Assembly: GCF_000829395.1 (NCBI RefSeq)
Contig: NZ_AP014680.1
Location: forward strand, 1,612,001 to 1,676,000
Length of the DNA: 64,000 nucleotides
Source: Paucilactobacillus hokkaidonensis JCM 18461
Lineage (GTDB): Bacteria; Bacillota; Bacilli; Lactobacillales; Lactobacillaceae
Direction: 5' to 3'
A program made the translations under genes and the position numbers. Within the stretch, counting starts at the first letter, position 1. The number at the start of each line of letters is the position of its first letter. Shown here one piece after another: positions 9,413 through 17,632 of this stretch. The notes below the pieces were generated by a model. That model saw nothing but the letters and a program-made list of their open reading frames with translations. It was not told the DNA's origin and did no database searches.

Positions 9413-9414
9413 GA

Positions 9415-9470
9415 AAGACCTGCATCCTTTCTTTTAATCTTCGTCGATTAAAAGGCTACAGGTCTTTTCT
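9415..9470 (-). promoter_or_regulatory. hairpin over the transposase start
   Basis: On the minus strand AAAGACCTG pairs with CAGGTCTTT, and CTTTTAATC with GATTAAAAG inside it. The ribosome site AAAGGATG lies in the right arm, 1-18 nt before the ATG. A transcript running in from clcA would fold this and mask the site. Confidence 0.6.
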
Positions 9471-9527
9471 TATATATTCAATCTAAAATGAATATTCCTA
9501 GAAATATGTTGACCATCTAGGAAAACC

Positions 9528-11072
9528 TTACACTAACTTATCCATTTGCGTTTGAGCGGCAGCAACTACATGGGCAAAAACAGCCTGCTGCTTATCAGGA
9601 TCAACTGAAACAATAAGTGTATCACCTGCTTGCAGAACTGTGTCGCCATGTGGCACTATTCTATGTTCTCCACGTATAATTGATGATACTAGGCAGCCAA
9701 GGGGCCATTCAAAATCTCGTATCTGACAACCATCAAGTTGTGATCCCATAAAAATCGTTGTTGAAAGTGTTGACACTTCTTTGTTGGTTGTTATTTCGGT
9801 TCGTTTAATTAGCTTATTTAGTAGCGATTCATAGATTGGTGCTCCACTTAATAGATCCACCACTGTGAATGCCACAATAGATACGACTGCTAATGGCATT
9901 AGATGCCCCAGCGAACCGACCATTTCAGTGATGAGCAAAATCGCAGTAAATGGCGCCTTCCCAATTCCAGCAAAATATCCGGCCATTGCATATATAATAA
10001 AGTTAGAAACAAGGGTTGCATTTAGCCATCCTGCACTGACCATTATCTGACCGTACAAACCACCAATCACAGCTCCAATAGTTAATATTGGTAAAAAAAT
10101 TCCACCAGGAAGCATAGACCCATAGCTAATCATTGAAAATACAAACCGCAAAATCAATAAACCAAACAAAATTAAAATTGACGGATTATGCTGAGCCATT
10201 TGAATAATTAATCCGTTTCCTCCGCCTAATGTATTTGGCCAAAACCAGCCAACTACGATTACCAAAGTGAACGGGAGAACCGGATACCAAGCTGGTTGAA
10301 TTGATTTTAGTTTACCAAACCAAATTGGCAGCTTCAGTAATGTTATCTGATAGAGTCGGCCCATTAAACCCAATATAATTCCAAGAATAATTAAATGGCC
10401 ATATTGATTAAGTGGTAATGACTGTGAATATGAAATATGCAATACAGGTGTTAAGCCAAAGAAATTTAATGATACAAAATTTGATGTTAACGCACTGACC
10501 AATGCTGACAGCCAAACTAACGGAGAAAAATTATGATATACCTCTTCTAGGATAAATAAAGTACTGGCAATTGGTGCATTAAAAGCCGCTGAAAGACCAG
10601 CTGCAGCTCCACTAGCAATCGAAACTCTCCGGTTTATTTGACTATCATGTTTAAATTCCGCGAATCCTTGTCCAATAGCGGCGCCCAATTGAATTGATGG
10701 ACCTTCTCGACCTAAAAACAAACCTGATCCGATTGATAAAATTCCCCCGACAAACTTACGCCATAAAACTGGCCACCATCGTTCCTCATAGCTACCTGCT
10801 AACTGGCCTTCAATTTGTGGAATTCCAGAACCTTGGATAGCTGGATTTTTCTGTGCCATATTGCCTAGAATTAACGCTAAAGCAATTGATAAACCAGTCC
10901 ACGGTAGCAACAGCCATGGTGTTTGATGCATGATTTGATAAATTGCAATAACCATTTTCAGACCATATTCAATTGCCAATCGGAATATGCTTACTACCAG
11001 TCCTACCGCCAAACCAATCAATAATCCTCGAATAATTTGTCTTAACCTAGTTGAATCAAATTTATGCTTCAC
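9528..11072 (-). CDS. clcA: ClC-type chloride channel/transporter with C-terminal TrkA-C domain
   Basis: A membrane protein of 514 residues with about ten hydrophobic helices. The ClC signature stretches GSGIPQIEG (near 102), GREGPSIQLGAAIGQ (near 122-136) and GMLPGGIFLPIL-like LPGGIFLPIL (near 320) are present; the Glu in GREGP is the gating/proton glutamate expected of a Cl-/H+ exchanger. A TrkA-C-like domain follows (about 440-508). The final KLV and stop codon come from the terminal repeat of the adjacent IS: the uninterrupted gene would have ended MDN, so the change is only at the very tip and function is probably kept. Confidence 0.93.
   Translation of the reverse strand: MKHKFDSTRLRQIIRGLLIGLAVGLVVSIFRLAIEYGLKMVIAIYQIMHQTPWLLLPWTGLSIALALILGNMAQKNPAIQGSGIPQIEGQLAGSYEERWWPVLWRKFVGGILSIGSGLFLGREGPSIQLGAAIGQGFAEFKHDSQINRRVSIASGAAAGLSAAFNAPIASTLFILEEVYHNFSPLVWLSALVSALTSNFVSLNFFGLTPVLHISYSQSLPLNQYGHLIILGIILGLMGRLYQITLLKLPIWFGKLKSIQPAWYPVLPFTLVIVVGWFWPNTLGGGNGLIIQMAQHNPSILILFGLLILRFVFSMISYGSMLPGGIFLPILTIGAVIGGLYGQIMVSAGWLNATLVSNFIIYAMAGYFAGIGKAPFTAILLITEMVGSLGHLMPLAVVSIVAFTVVDLLSGAPIYESLLNKLIKRTEITTNKEVSTLSTTIFMGSQLDGCQIRDFEWPLGCLVSSIIRGEHRIVPHGDTVLQAGDTLIVSVDPDKQQAVFAHVVAAAQTQMDKLV
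9538..9545. repeat. target-site duplication, right copy
   Basis: Second copy of TTATCCAT. It lies inside the last codons of clcA (ATGGATAA on the minus strand). Confidence 0.75.
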
Positions 11073-11245
11073 ATTTTTCGCCTACCATTTTTCAGTTACT
11101 AGTTAGTGTAGCACAAGTTATATAAGTAACATTGCGGGAAAATGATTTGTAATCGATTTCTTGGAAGATAGTTTACTTTAACTGTTAGGTGGCAACAAAT
11201 TTTTTAATTTTAAAAGCTGCTTTGATCTATTTATGTTGTGGAAAC

Positions 11246-11367
11246 GTGTAAATAGCCACAAACACCTAGAGGATAAAGCAGAAATGGTAATTGACAAGTT
11301 TAAAGTTCAAACTTGTCAATTACCATTTCTGCTTTATCCTACGGTGTTTAACCGTGGCTATTTACAC
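11246..11367. repeat. long-hairpin element after eno (locus 2)
   Basis: A 122-bp palindrome. The outer stem GTGTAAATAGCCAC pairs perfectly with its right arm; AACC on the right arm is bulged; a short stem follows; then a loop TAGA opposite TAC; then a perfect 31-bp inner stem around AAAGTTC. It begins inside the eno stop codon (TAG-AGTGT on the minus strand), so it forms the whole 3' UTR. There is no T-run, so it is at most an RNA-stabilising or weak termination structure. Together with about 150 bp of unremarkable DNA it fills the gap to clcA. Confidence 0.85.
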
Positions 11368-11368
11368 T

Positions 11369-12727
<1,359 letters not shown>

Positions 12728-12792
12728 CTAGTTACTGCTCTATTGTATTATTTTGTGCATTCGAATACAAGCCATTTTCCTTTTAGATTTGA

Positions 12793-13554
12793 CTATGCTT
12801 TTTGATAATTAGCCAACTGGATAAACGATTCTGCTTCCAGACTGGCATTCCCAACAAGTACGCCGTCAATGTTCGGTTTAGCCATTATTTCAGCAATGTT
12901 TTCTGGATTAACGCTACCGCCGTACAATACTCGAATGTGATCAGCTAACTCATCACTATAAACATCTGCAATTGTCTGGCGAATTAAATAACAACCTTCG
13001 TCAGCTTGGTCTGAGCTTGCACTTTGTCCAGTGCCAATGGCCCAACTAGGCTCATAGGCCACCGTGACAGTTTTCATTTGCTCTTCAGTTAACCCACGTA
13101 AATCGGCCATAATTTGGCTAACTACCCAGTGGATTTTATCGCCTGCTGCTTGCCGTCCCATTGTTTCATCGCAGCAAACAATCGGTTTTAAGTTGTTTTC
13201 AATCGCAGCTAATACTTTTTTATTAATTAATTCATCAGATTCATGAAAATAAAGGCGCCGCTCTGAATGACCTAAAATAACATAATTAACTCCGATCTCT
13301 TTCAAAACAGCTGGGCTAATTTCGCCTGTATAAGCACCGTTATTTTCATAAAAGCAATTCTCACCAACAATTCTTAATGGACTGTTTTTTGCTGCTTCAA
13401 CCATTGATTGCAATACTATGGCCGGTGCAGCAACTGCGCTTTCCACTACAGTTGGATCGGGAAGCTTGTTAGAGACGGCGTGGACAAACTCAATTGACTC
13501 TTTGGCCGTCTTGTTCATTTTCCAATTACCCGCAATAAACGGAATTCTCATCAT
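12793..13554 (-). CDS. tpiA: triose-phosphate isomerase
   Basis: Interconverts dihydroxyacetone phosphate and glyceraldehyde 3-phosphate. The substrate Lys lies in GNWKMN at 10-15, the catalytic His in LGHSERR, the catalytic Glu in [11 protein letters not shown] (loop 6) and the phosphate-binding loop in YGGSVNPEN and GVLVGNASL. 253 residues, or 252 if the second of two adjacent ATG codons is used; GAGGAGG precedes both. Normally this gene directly follows pgk; here about 7 kb of accessory DNA intervenes, so it must have its own promoter or one supplied by the insert. Confidence 0.97.
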   Translation of the reverse strand: MMRIPFIAGNWKMNKTAKESIEFVHAVSNKLPDPTVVESAVAAPAIVLQSMVEAAKNSPLRIVGENCFYENNGAYTGEISPAVLKEIGVNYVILGHSERRLYFHESDELINKKVLAAIENNLKPIVCCDETMGRQAAGDKIHWVVSQIMADLRGLTEEQMKTVTVAYEPSWAIGTGQSASSDQADEGCYLIRQTIADVYSDELADHIRVLYGGSVNPENIAEIMAKPNIDGVLVGNASLEAESFIQLANYQKA

Positions 13555-13698
13555 TGGACCTCCTCAATTTCAATTTACACTTCACATTCTACTCAATTAG
13601 TAATTGAAACACCAATGATGTCCATTTTAAAAATTAATCATTTAACGGAATTCGCTCAATATAAACCTTGTGACAAATAACAAAATTGAAGCAATCTT

Positions 13699-13727
13699 TT
13701 GACTGTCATAAATCTAAAATTTATGAT
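13699..13727 (+). promoter_or_regulatory. sigma-A-type promoter for a short RNA
   Basis: TTGACT (13699-13704), 17 bp, TATGAT (13722-13727). It points to a region with no plus-strand gene that ends in a terminator about 100 bp further. Confidence 0.6.
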
Positions 13728-13733
13728 AATATA

Positions 13734-13828
13734 CTCTATGTAAAGGAGCTGTTGTAGCAGCTCCCCCCGAGTAGGTACTATTTTTATTGGTAAGCTAATT
13801 ATCTGAAAAGATGATTAGCTTTTTTTAT
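13734..13828 (+). ncRNA. candidate short structured RNA (possible antisense antitoxin RNA)
   Basis: Starts just after the promoter and ends at a strong terminator. It contains a perfect hairpin, GGAGCTG-TTGTAG-CAGCTCC (13745-13764), a C-rich then AGTAGGTACTA single-stranded stretch, and the terminator AAGCTAATTATCT-GAAA-AGATGATTAGCTT followed by seven T. The terminator overlaps the 3' end of a tiny hydrophobic frame on the other strand (13799-13882). This convergent layout resembles Fst/par-type I toxin-antitoxin loci, but I could not find convincing direct repeats linking the two RNAs. Confidence 0.45.
13792..13828 (+). terminator. intrinsic terminator of the short RNA
   Basis: A 13-bp stem with a GAAA-type loop, then TTTTTTT. 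The A-rich left side could also serve transcription from the minus strand. Confidence 0.75.
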
Positions 13829-13882
13829 TATCCAATATGCGATCGCAAAATTAATTACTGCTATGGATATATCCAGTATCAC
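13799..13882 (-). CDS. possible tiny hydrophobic peptide (Fst-like toxin candidate)
   Basis: A frame of 27 residues from a GTG with GGAAGG 11 bp ahead. One hydrophobic segment (about residues 1-19, rich in Ile, Val and Ala) is followed by a charged end, KKANHLFR. Size and shape match Fst-type membrane toxins, but the usual I-A-P-hydrophobic start is missing. The same frame can be read longer, to 61 residues (from 13984), without a convincing start. Its stop lies within the shared terminator of the opposing short RNA. Confidence 0.3.
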   Translation of the reverse strand: MILDISIAVINFAIAYWIIKKANHLFR

Positions 13883-14050
13883 TGGGCCATAAACCTTCCC
13901 TTGATTTGGTACATCATAAGCAACACCCCTTTCGAATTTGGTGTAAATGTTGCGTGTGTACCTTGTCCTCGGTATAGCTTCCACAAGCCGCTAAACTTGT
14001 TTTCACTACATTAGCCAGCTTACTGAAATTAATCAACGATTGCAAACAAA

Positions 14051-14078
14051 AAATCGTACCCATATTAAAGTACGATTT
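14051..14078 (-). terminator. hairpin terminator at left edge of the insert
   Basis: AAATCGTAC and GTACGATTT form a 9-bp stem, with A/T-rich flanks. A near-copy stands after the surface-protein gene (17586-17622), so this may be a left-over from a lost gene rather than the terminator of the gene ending at 14205. Confidence 0.55.
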
Positions 14079-14082
14079 CTTT

Positions 14083-14162
14083 AATTCATCAACTATCTTC
14101 CTTCTGCAGATGAAAAATTAAAATAATAAACATGAGCACAAAAGAGCAGCTCTAATTCAAGC
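14083..14162. repeat. 80-bp direct repeat, left copy (HTH-gene remnant)
   Basis: Matches 20516-20596 except for a few positions. It contains the last codons of an HTH gene like 20284-20559 (reading toward SADEKLK and stop) and the left half of the terminator palindrome downstream of it. The match stops at the exact centre of that palindrome (AATTCAAGC). The DNA from here to 20596 is the accessory insert. Confidence 0.8.
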
Positions 14163-14204
14163 ACCAAAACAATTAATTCTTTTACGATTTGTAGCATATA
14201 ATTC

Positions 14205-14831
14205 TCAATTTTGAATACCAATTTTGACGTCAGATTTACGAATCATATTAACAACTTTTGCACCATCATTTTGATCATTAAGATATTTTACGATACTATC
14301 AAGCGTGACAACCTCTTTAGCAGAAATGCTGCTAAAGTTAGTTTGTTTATTGATCATATAAATTGCTACCTTTCCATTTTCAGTAATTGTAAATAGTGGT
14401 GTATCTCCTTCTGGTGTAGTTTTCGTTGTTACAATAAACGTAGTCTGGTCCAAATCTGAATCCAACAGATTTAAATCGTTTGCTCGTTCAACGGTATCAA
14501 TTGAAACACCATCTTTTTGGGCATCATCCATTGACCAATATCCTTTAGAAATAGCGTAATCTGCTATGGCACCTCCTGCAGACCGGGTAGTCGATAATGA
14601 ACTGGTGCTTAATTGAATTGATTTAGGAACATCCGATGTCGATTTTTTAGTTGCTTTAGCTTTCTTAATTTTGTTTTTATTTGAAGCACGACTTAGTTTG
14701 GTATCATTATCGGTTTTTACTGATGATTTTTCATTACCCAAAATACAGCCTGCAAAAAAAGCTAAAACTAATATGATAATTATTACAAAAATTCCAATGA
14801 TGGTTATTTTAACTCGCTTTGATCTTGTCAA
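14205..14831 (-). CDS. membrane-anchored extracellular protein, paralogue of the next gene
   Basis: 208 residues: a short basic N-terminus, one membrane helix (about 8-29) ending FFAGC, a Lys/Ser-rich linker (about 35-72), and a folded domain from about 80. That domain shares a pattern with the C-terminus of the gene at 14849: AIADYAISKGYW near its start and VVTLDSIVKYLNDQN near its end. FFAGC could be read as a lipobox, but it lies at the end of a long helix and is weak. It probably starts at TTG. It lacks the zinc ribbon of its neighbours. Function unknown. Confidence 0.65.
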   Translation of the reverse strand: MTRSKRVKITIIGIFVIIIILVLAFFAGCILGNEKSSVKTDNDTKLSRASNKNKIKKAKATKKSTSDVPKSIQLSTSSLSTTRSAGGAIADYAISKGYWSMDDAQKDGVSIDTVERANDLNLLDSDLDQTTFIVTTKTTPEGDTPLFTITENGKVAIYMINKQTNFSSISAKEVVTLDSIVKYLNDQNDGAKVVNMIRKSDVKIGIQN

Positions 14832-14848
14832 TTTTAATTACCAGCTTT

Positions 14849-15679
14849 CTAACGATCGTCCTCAATTGTCGAGTATTTAGCAATCGTGTTAACATCTTCA
14901 ACAGAATTATTGTCATTTATATACTTAACAATATTACTCAAAGAAACGGTTGTAAGCGCCGTATAATCATCACTGTTATTTGTTCCATCATCAGAAATAC
15001 TATAAATATTAACCTCAGTGCCACCGTTCAAAGTATAAATCGATGATCCACCAGATCCCGTTCCAGCCATTCGGATTTCATACTGAACATTATCGTCCCC
15101 CGGTACCGATAAATCATAGTTGTCCGGTGTGGTCTCCTCAAAGGTCTCTAAATAATTTTCTTGCGTAAAATTAAATTGCCAGTAACCTTCTTCATCGGCA
15201 TAGTACGCTATTGCTGCGGCTGTTTGACTAGGTGTCAGTGCAGTCGCTGAAAGTTGATTTGGTTTAGCCGCACTCGAAGAAGCCGATGTACTAGAGTTGC
15301 TTGAACTAACAACTTTAGTGTGGCTTCCTTTCTTTTTTACTTTTCCAGACTGCAGTGAATTCTTCGCTTGAGAAGTTGTATTATCGTTTTCATTATTAAC
15401 ACTTCGCCAAATAAAAAATATTAATACCGCTGCTAAAACAGTAATTGCTGTGATTATGATAATTAATCTGCTCCGTTTATGTTTCCTTGGCGGTCGTTTT
15501 TCACCTGTATCTTTTAACTCACGTTCACTAGAATTAACATCAGTTGTTTCATTTTTCTCCACTACTTGATCATATGCTTTCCAATATTTCTGTAGATTAT
15601 AACCACAGAATGGACAAAATTCTGGTTCGTTTTTAAGTGATTTACCACAATTTGGGCAAAATTTTGCTTTATGTTCCAC
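14849..15679 (-). CDS. zinc-ribbon membrane protein with C-terminal extracellular domain
   Basis: 276 residues starting at GTG. An N-terminal zinc ribbon (CPNCGKSL at 8-15 and CPFCGYNL at 22-29) is followed by a charged linker, a membrane helix (about 73-92), a long Ser/Thr/Asn-rich linker (about 95-148) and a domain that shares AIAYYADEEGYW and VSLSNIVKYINDNN with the neighbouring 14205 gene. This zinc-ribbon/TM/extracytoplasmic layout is common in lactobacilli, but no biochemical role is known to me. Likely co-transcribed with its neighbours. Confidence 0.7.
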   Translation of the reverse strand: MEHKAKFCPNCGKSLKNEPEFCPFCGYNLQKYWKAYDQVVEKNETTDVNSSERELKDTGEKRPPRKHKRSRLIIIITAITVLAAVLIFFIWRSVNNENDNTTSQAKNSLQSGKVKKKGSHTKVVSSSNSSTSASSSAAKPNQLSATALTPSQTAAAIAYYADEEGYWQFNFTQENYLETFEETTPDNYDLSVPGDDNVQYEIRMAGTGSGGSSIYTLNGGTEVNIYSISDDGTNNSDDYTALTTVSLSNIVKYINDNNSVEDVNTIAKYSTIEDDR

Positions 15680-15707
15680 TTGTTAAAGCCTACTTTCTTT
15701 TTGCGTT

Positions 15708-16214
15708 CTAATAATAATGTGGATCCCCGGGAAAATTATTTAAGCCATCAGGATAGGCAATCCACGACATCCCGTTGTCATCCAAGAACTCCCAAGACCC
15801 ATCTGAATCATGTCGTGGTTTCAATCCTTGAGCATCTGGATCCGTTCCAGCTTTCTTTAACTGTACAACTGCTTGCTTCTCTGTGAATTTTGAAACCGCT
15901 ACTGCTGATTTCTTAGTTGAAGAACTTGTCACTTTTGAATTGCCAGTTGATTTAGTCTTATCAGTATTTTTAGCTGTTATTTTTGATTTTGACTGTTCAA
16001 TATTACTAGTACTAGAGCTGTATCCTAATAAAAATGAACCAATTATAAATAAAAACGCAGTCAAAGAAACTATTGCAATCACGCTAGGTTTAATTCTTCT
16101 TTTCTTGCCACTATTATTTGTTAGATGTAACGCAAATCCGCATTCCGGACAAAAGACTGAGCCTTCAATAATTTCACTACCACAATTTGGACAAAATTTA
16201 GTTTCCTTTGTCAT
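15708..16214 (-). CDS. zinc-ribbon membrane protein
   Basis: 168 residues: zinc ribbon (CPNCGSEI at 8-15, CPECGFAL at 22-29), a basic stretch, a membrane helix (about 43-65), a Ser/Thr/Lys linker (68-105) and a small C-terminal domain of about 55 residues rich in Asp, Gly and aromatic residues (WEFLDDNGMSWIAYPDG). The zinc-ribbon head is closely similar to that of the 14849 protein, but the C-terminal domain differs. A good ribosome site (AGAGGA) precedes the ATG. Function unknown. Confidence 0.68.
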   Translation of the reverse strand: MTKETKFCPNCGSEIIEGSVFCPECGFALHLTNNSGKKRRIKPSVIAIVSLTAFLFIIGSFLLGYSSSTSNIEQSKSKITAKNTDKTKSTGNSKVTSSSTKKSAVAVSKFTEKQAVVQLKKAGTDPDAQGLKPRHDSDGSWEFLDDNGMSWIAYPDGLNNFPGDPHYY

Positions 16215-16272
16215 TTTTCAATCCTCTGTTCTATTTGCCATAAAAAAACACAAATATGCAGTTTCTTTACTG

Positions 16273-17502
16273 CTATAATAAATTTCTTTCAAATTCATTA
16301 AGTGGATGATTTTGAGCTAAACGTTCCATAGTTGCCATCGCCACCACAGAATTACCAGTAGATAGTAACGTGTTGATTTCTGTTTGAAAATTAAGCGAAT
16401 TAGTAATTCTATGCCCTTGTTGCTCAACTTTTTGGGCAATATCTTGTTCCCGTTCATTCACATCGCCAATAGATGATTTCAAGACGTCAGTTTGACCTTC
16501 AATCGCCGTCTTAATTCCGTCATTAAAACTATTTTTTAAATCTTCACTTTGCGTTTCAACAACTTTCTTTAATTCTTTAGTCTGTTCGTCAATTTGACCA
16601 GTATTTTCATCAATGGCAGAAACAATCTTGATTGCACTGAGCATCTGAGATTGTGTACTTTCACGGACAGATTGGTTGATCATCGACATGCTTTCTTTCA
16701 AAGTATTATCAATCTTATCTAAATGTTCTTCACTTCTGACTATGGCAGAAGCTTCTTTCCAATTATCAGCAGCACCATCAGCAACGATAGCGTATGAATG
16801 AATAAGCCGATCTAAATTATTTTGAAATGTTGCTGGGAATAATGCCAAAGCAAGTCGATAGCGCCTAATTTGCTGATCAAAATCAGATTTAAATTTATCG
16901 ATATTGGCTTTTTGACTAGTAATCATTTGCTTTAGGTAGGTTGCACGTTGCTGATATCCAAGACTTTTTTCCTCAACATTTTTTATTTCCTGACGAACAT
17001 CGCTCAGTGACGCCCTCACTTCTTCAACATGTTCTTGTTCATCCTGATTTTGGTTTTTAAAAGACATAATAATTTTCCCAATGTCGAATCCAATCCAAAT
17101 AATAATCAAAATGACTGTAACTGCTGTGAATTTAATTAACAAAAATAATAATACGACCAAAGCTAGGATACCCACAATTTTATTCCACTTGAATAGTCCC
17201 ACTATGCTTATACCAATAACATTTATAACTGTTTTAATATTTTCTAATATACGCATAGAAACAGTTCGGCCATTAATATCATTCAATTCGGGCTGCAAAA
17301 ATTTAATTTGTTTCGCTTTTCCCTGTAAATCAATTTTTTCTTGGTCAGTTTCCACCCATTTCATATTAGTTGATTTTAAATTATTTTCTAATGCATTCAA
17401 GTTAGATTTTAAGAACTTCAATGTGTCCTCATAAAAAGAATATTCTTCAATTGCTTGATGAATTAAATCTTTCAAACTGGTTTTTTCTGTTATTGTTGTC
17501 AT
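16273..17502 (-). CDS. coiled-coil membrane protein of unknown function
   Basis: 409 residues. A coiled coil at the N-terminus (about 15-75), two or three membrane helices between about 85 and 148 (ILALVVLLFLLIKF, VTVILIIIWIGFDIG), then long helical segments rich in Glu, Gln and Lys (150-375) predicted to form coiled coils, including repeated DENTGQIDEQTKEL-like patterns similar to signalling helices. The tail ends VVAMATMERLAQNHPLNEF. GGAGGAAA precedes the ATG. It resembles chemoreceptor or tail-like helical proteins only by composition; I assign no function. Confidence 0.6.
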   Translation of the reverse strand: MTTITEKTSLKDLIHQAIEEYSFYEDTLKFLKSNLNALENNLKSTNMKWVETDQEKIDLQGKAKQIKFLQPELNDINGRTVSMRILENIKTVINVIGISIVGLFKWNKIVGILALVVLLFLLIKFTAVTVILIIIWIGFDIGKIIMSFKNQNQDEQEHVEEVRASLSDVRQEIKNVEEKSLGYQQRATYLKQMITSQKANIDKFKSDFDQQIRRYRLALALFPATFQNNLDRLIHSYAIVADGAADNWKEASAIVRSEEHLDKIDNTLKESMSMINQSVRESTQSQMLSAIKIVSAIDENTGQIDEQTKELKKVVETQSEDLKNSFNDGIKTAIEGQTDVLKSSIGDVNEREQDIAQKVEQQGHRITNSLNFQTEINTLLSTGNSVVAMATMERLAQNHPLNEFERNLL

Positions 17503-17585
17503 ACCATTTCCTCCAGAATAGCTTTTGTAACACTTAAACTACGATAAAATTTAATCATCATAGACTACTTTTGAACATATCAAGC

Positions 17586-17622
17586 AAAAAATCGCACCTA
17601 GTTAAAAGTACGACTTTTTTAA
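17586..17622 (-). terminator. terminator of the surface-protein gene
   Basis: On the minus strand AAGTCGTAC and GTGCGATTT form a stem with one G-T pair, followed by TTTTTTG. A near-copy stands at 14051-14078. Confidence 0.7.
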
Positions 17623-17632
17623 ATTATTTTAA

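Larger units (their letters stand above)
7991..9537 (-). mobile_element. ISLre2-family insertion sequence
   Basis: About 1.55 kb with one transposase gene. The terminal inverted repeats share GTTTTCCTAGAT; extended to the ends they match at 19 of 23 positions (7991-8013 against 9515-9537). An 8-bp direct repeat, TTATCCAT, flanks the element. It inserted into the last codon of clcA. Both ends and the transposase frame look intact, so the copy may be active. Confidence 0.85.

Noticed and set aside
13811-14014. 67-codon plus-strand frame at the left of the insert
   Set aside because: It begins inside the terminator of the short RNA, has no ribosome site and overlaps the opposing small frame.
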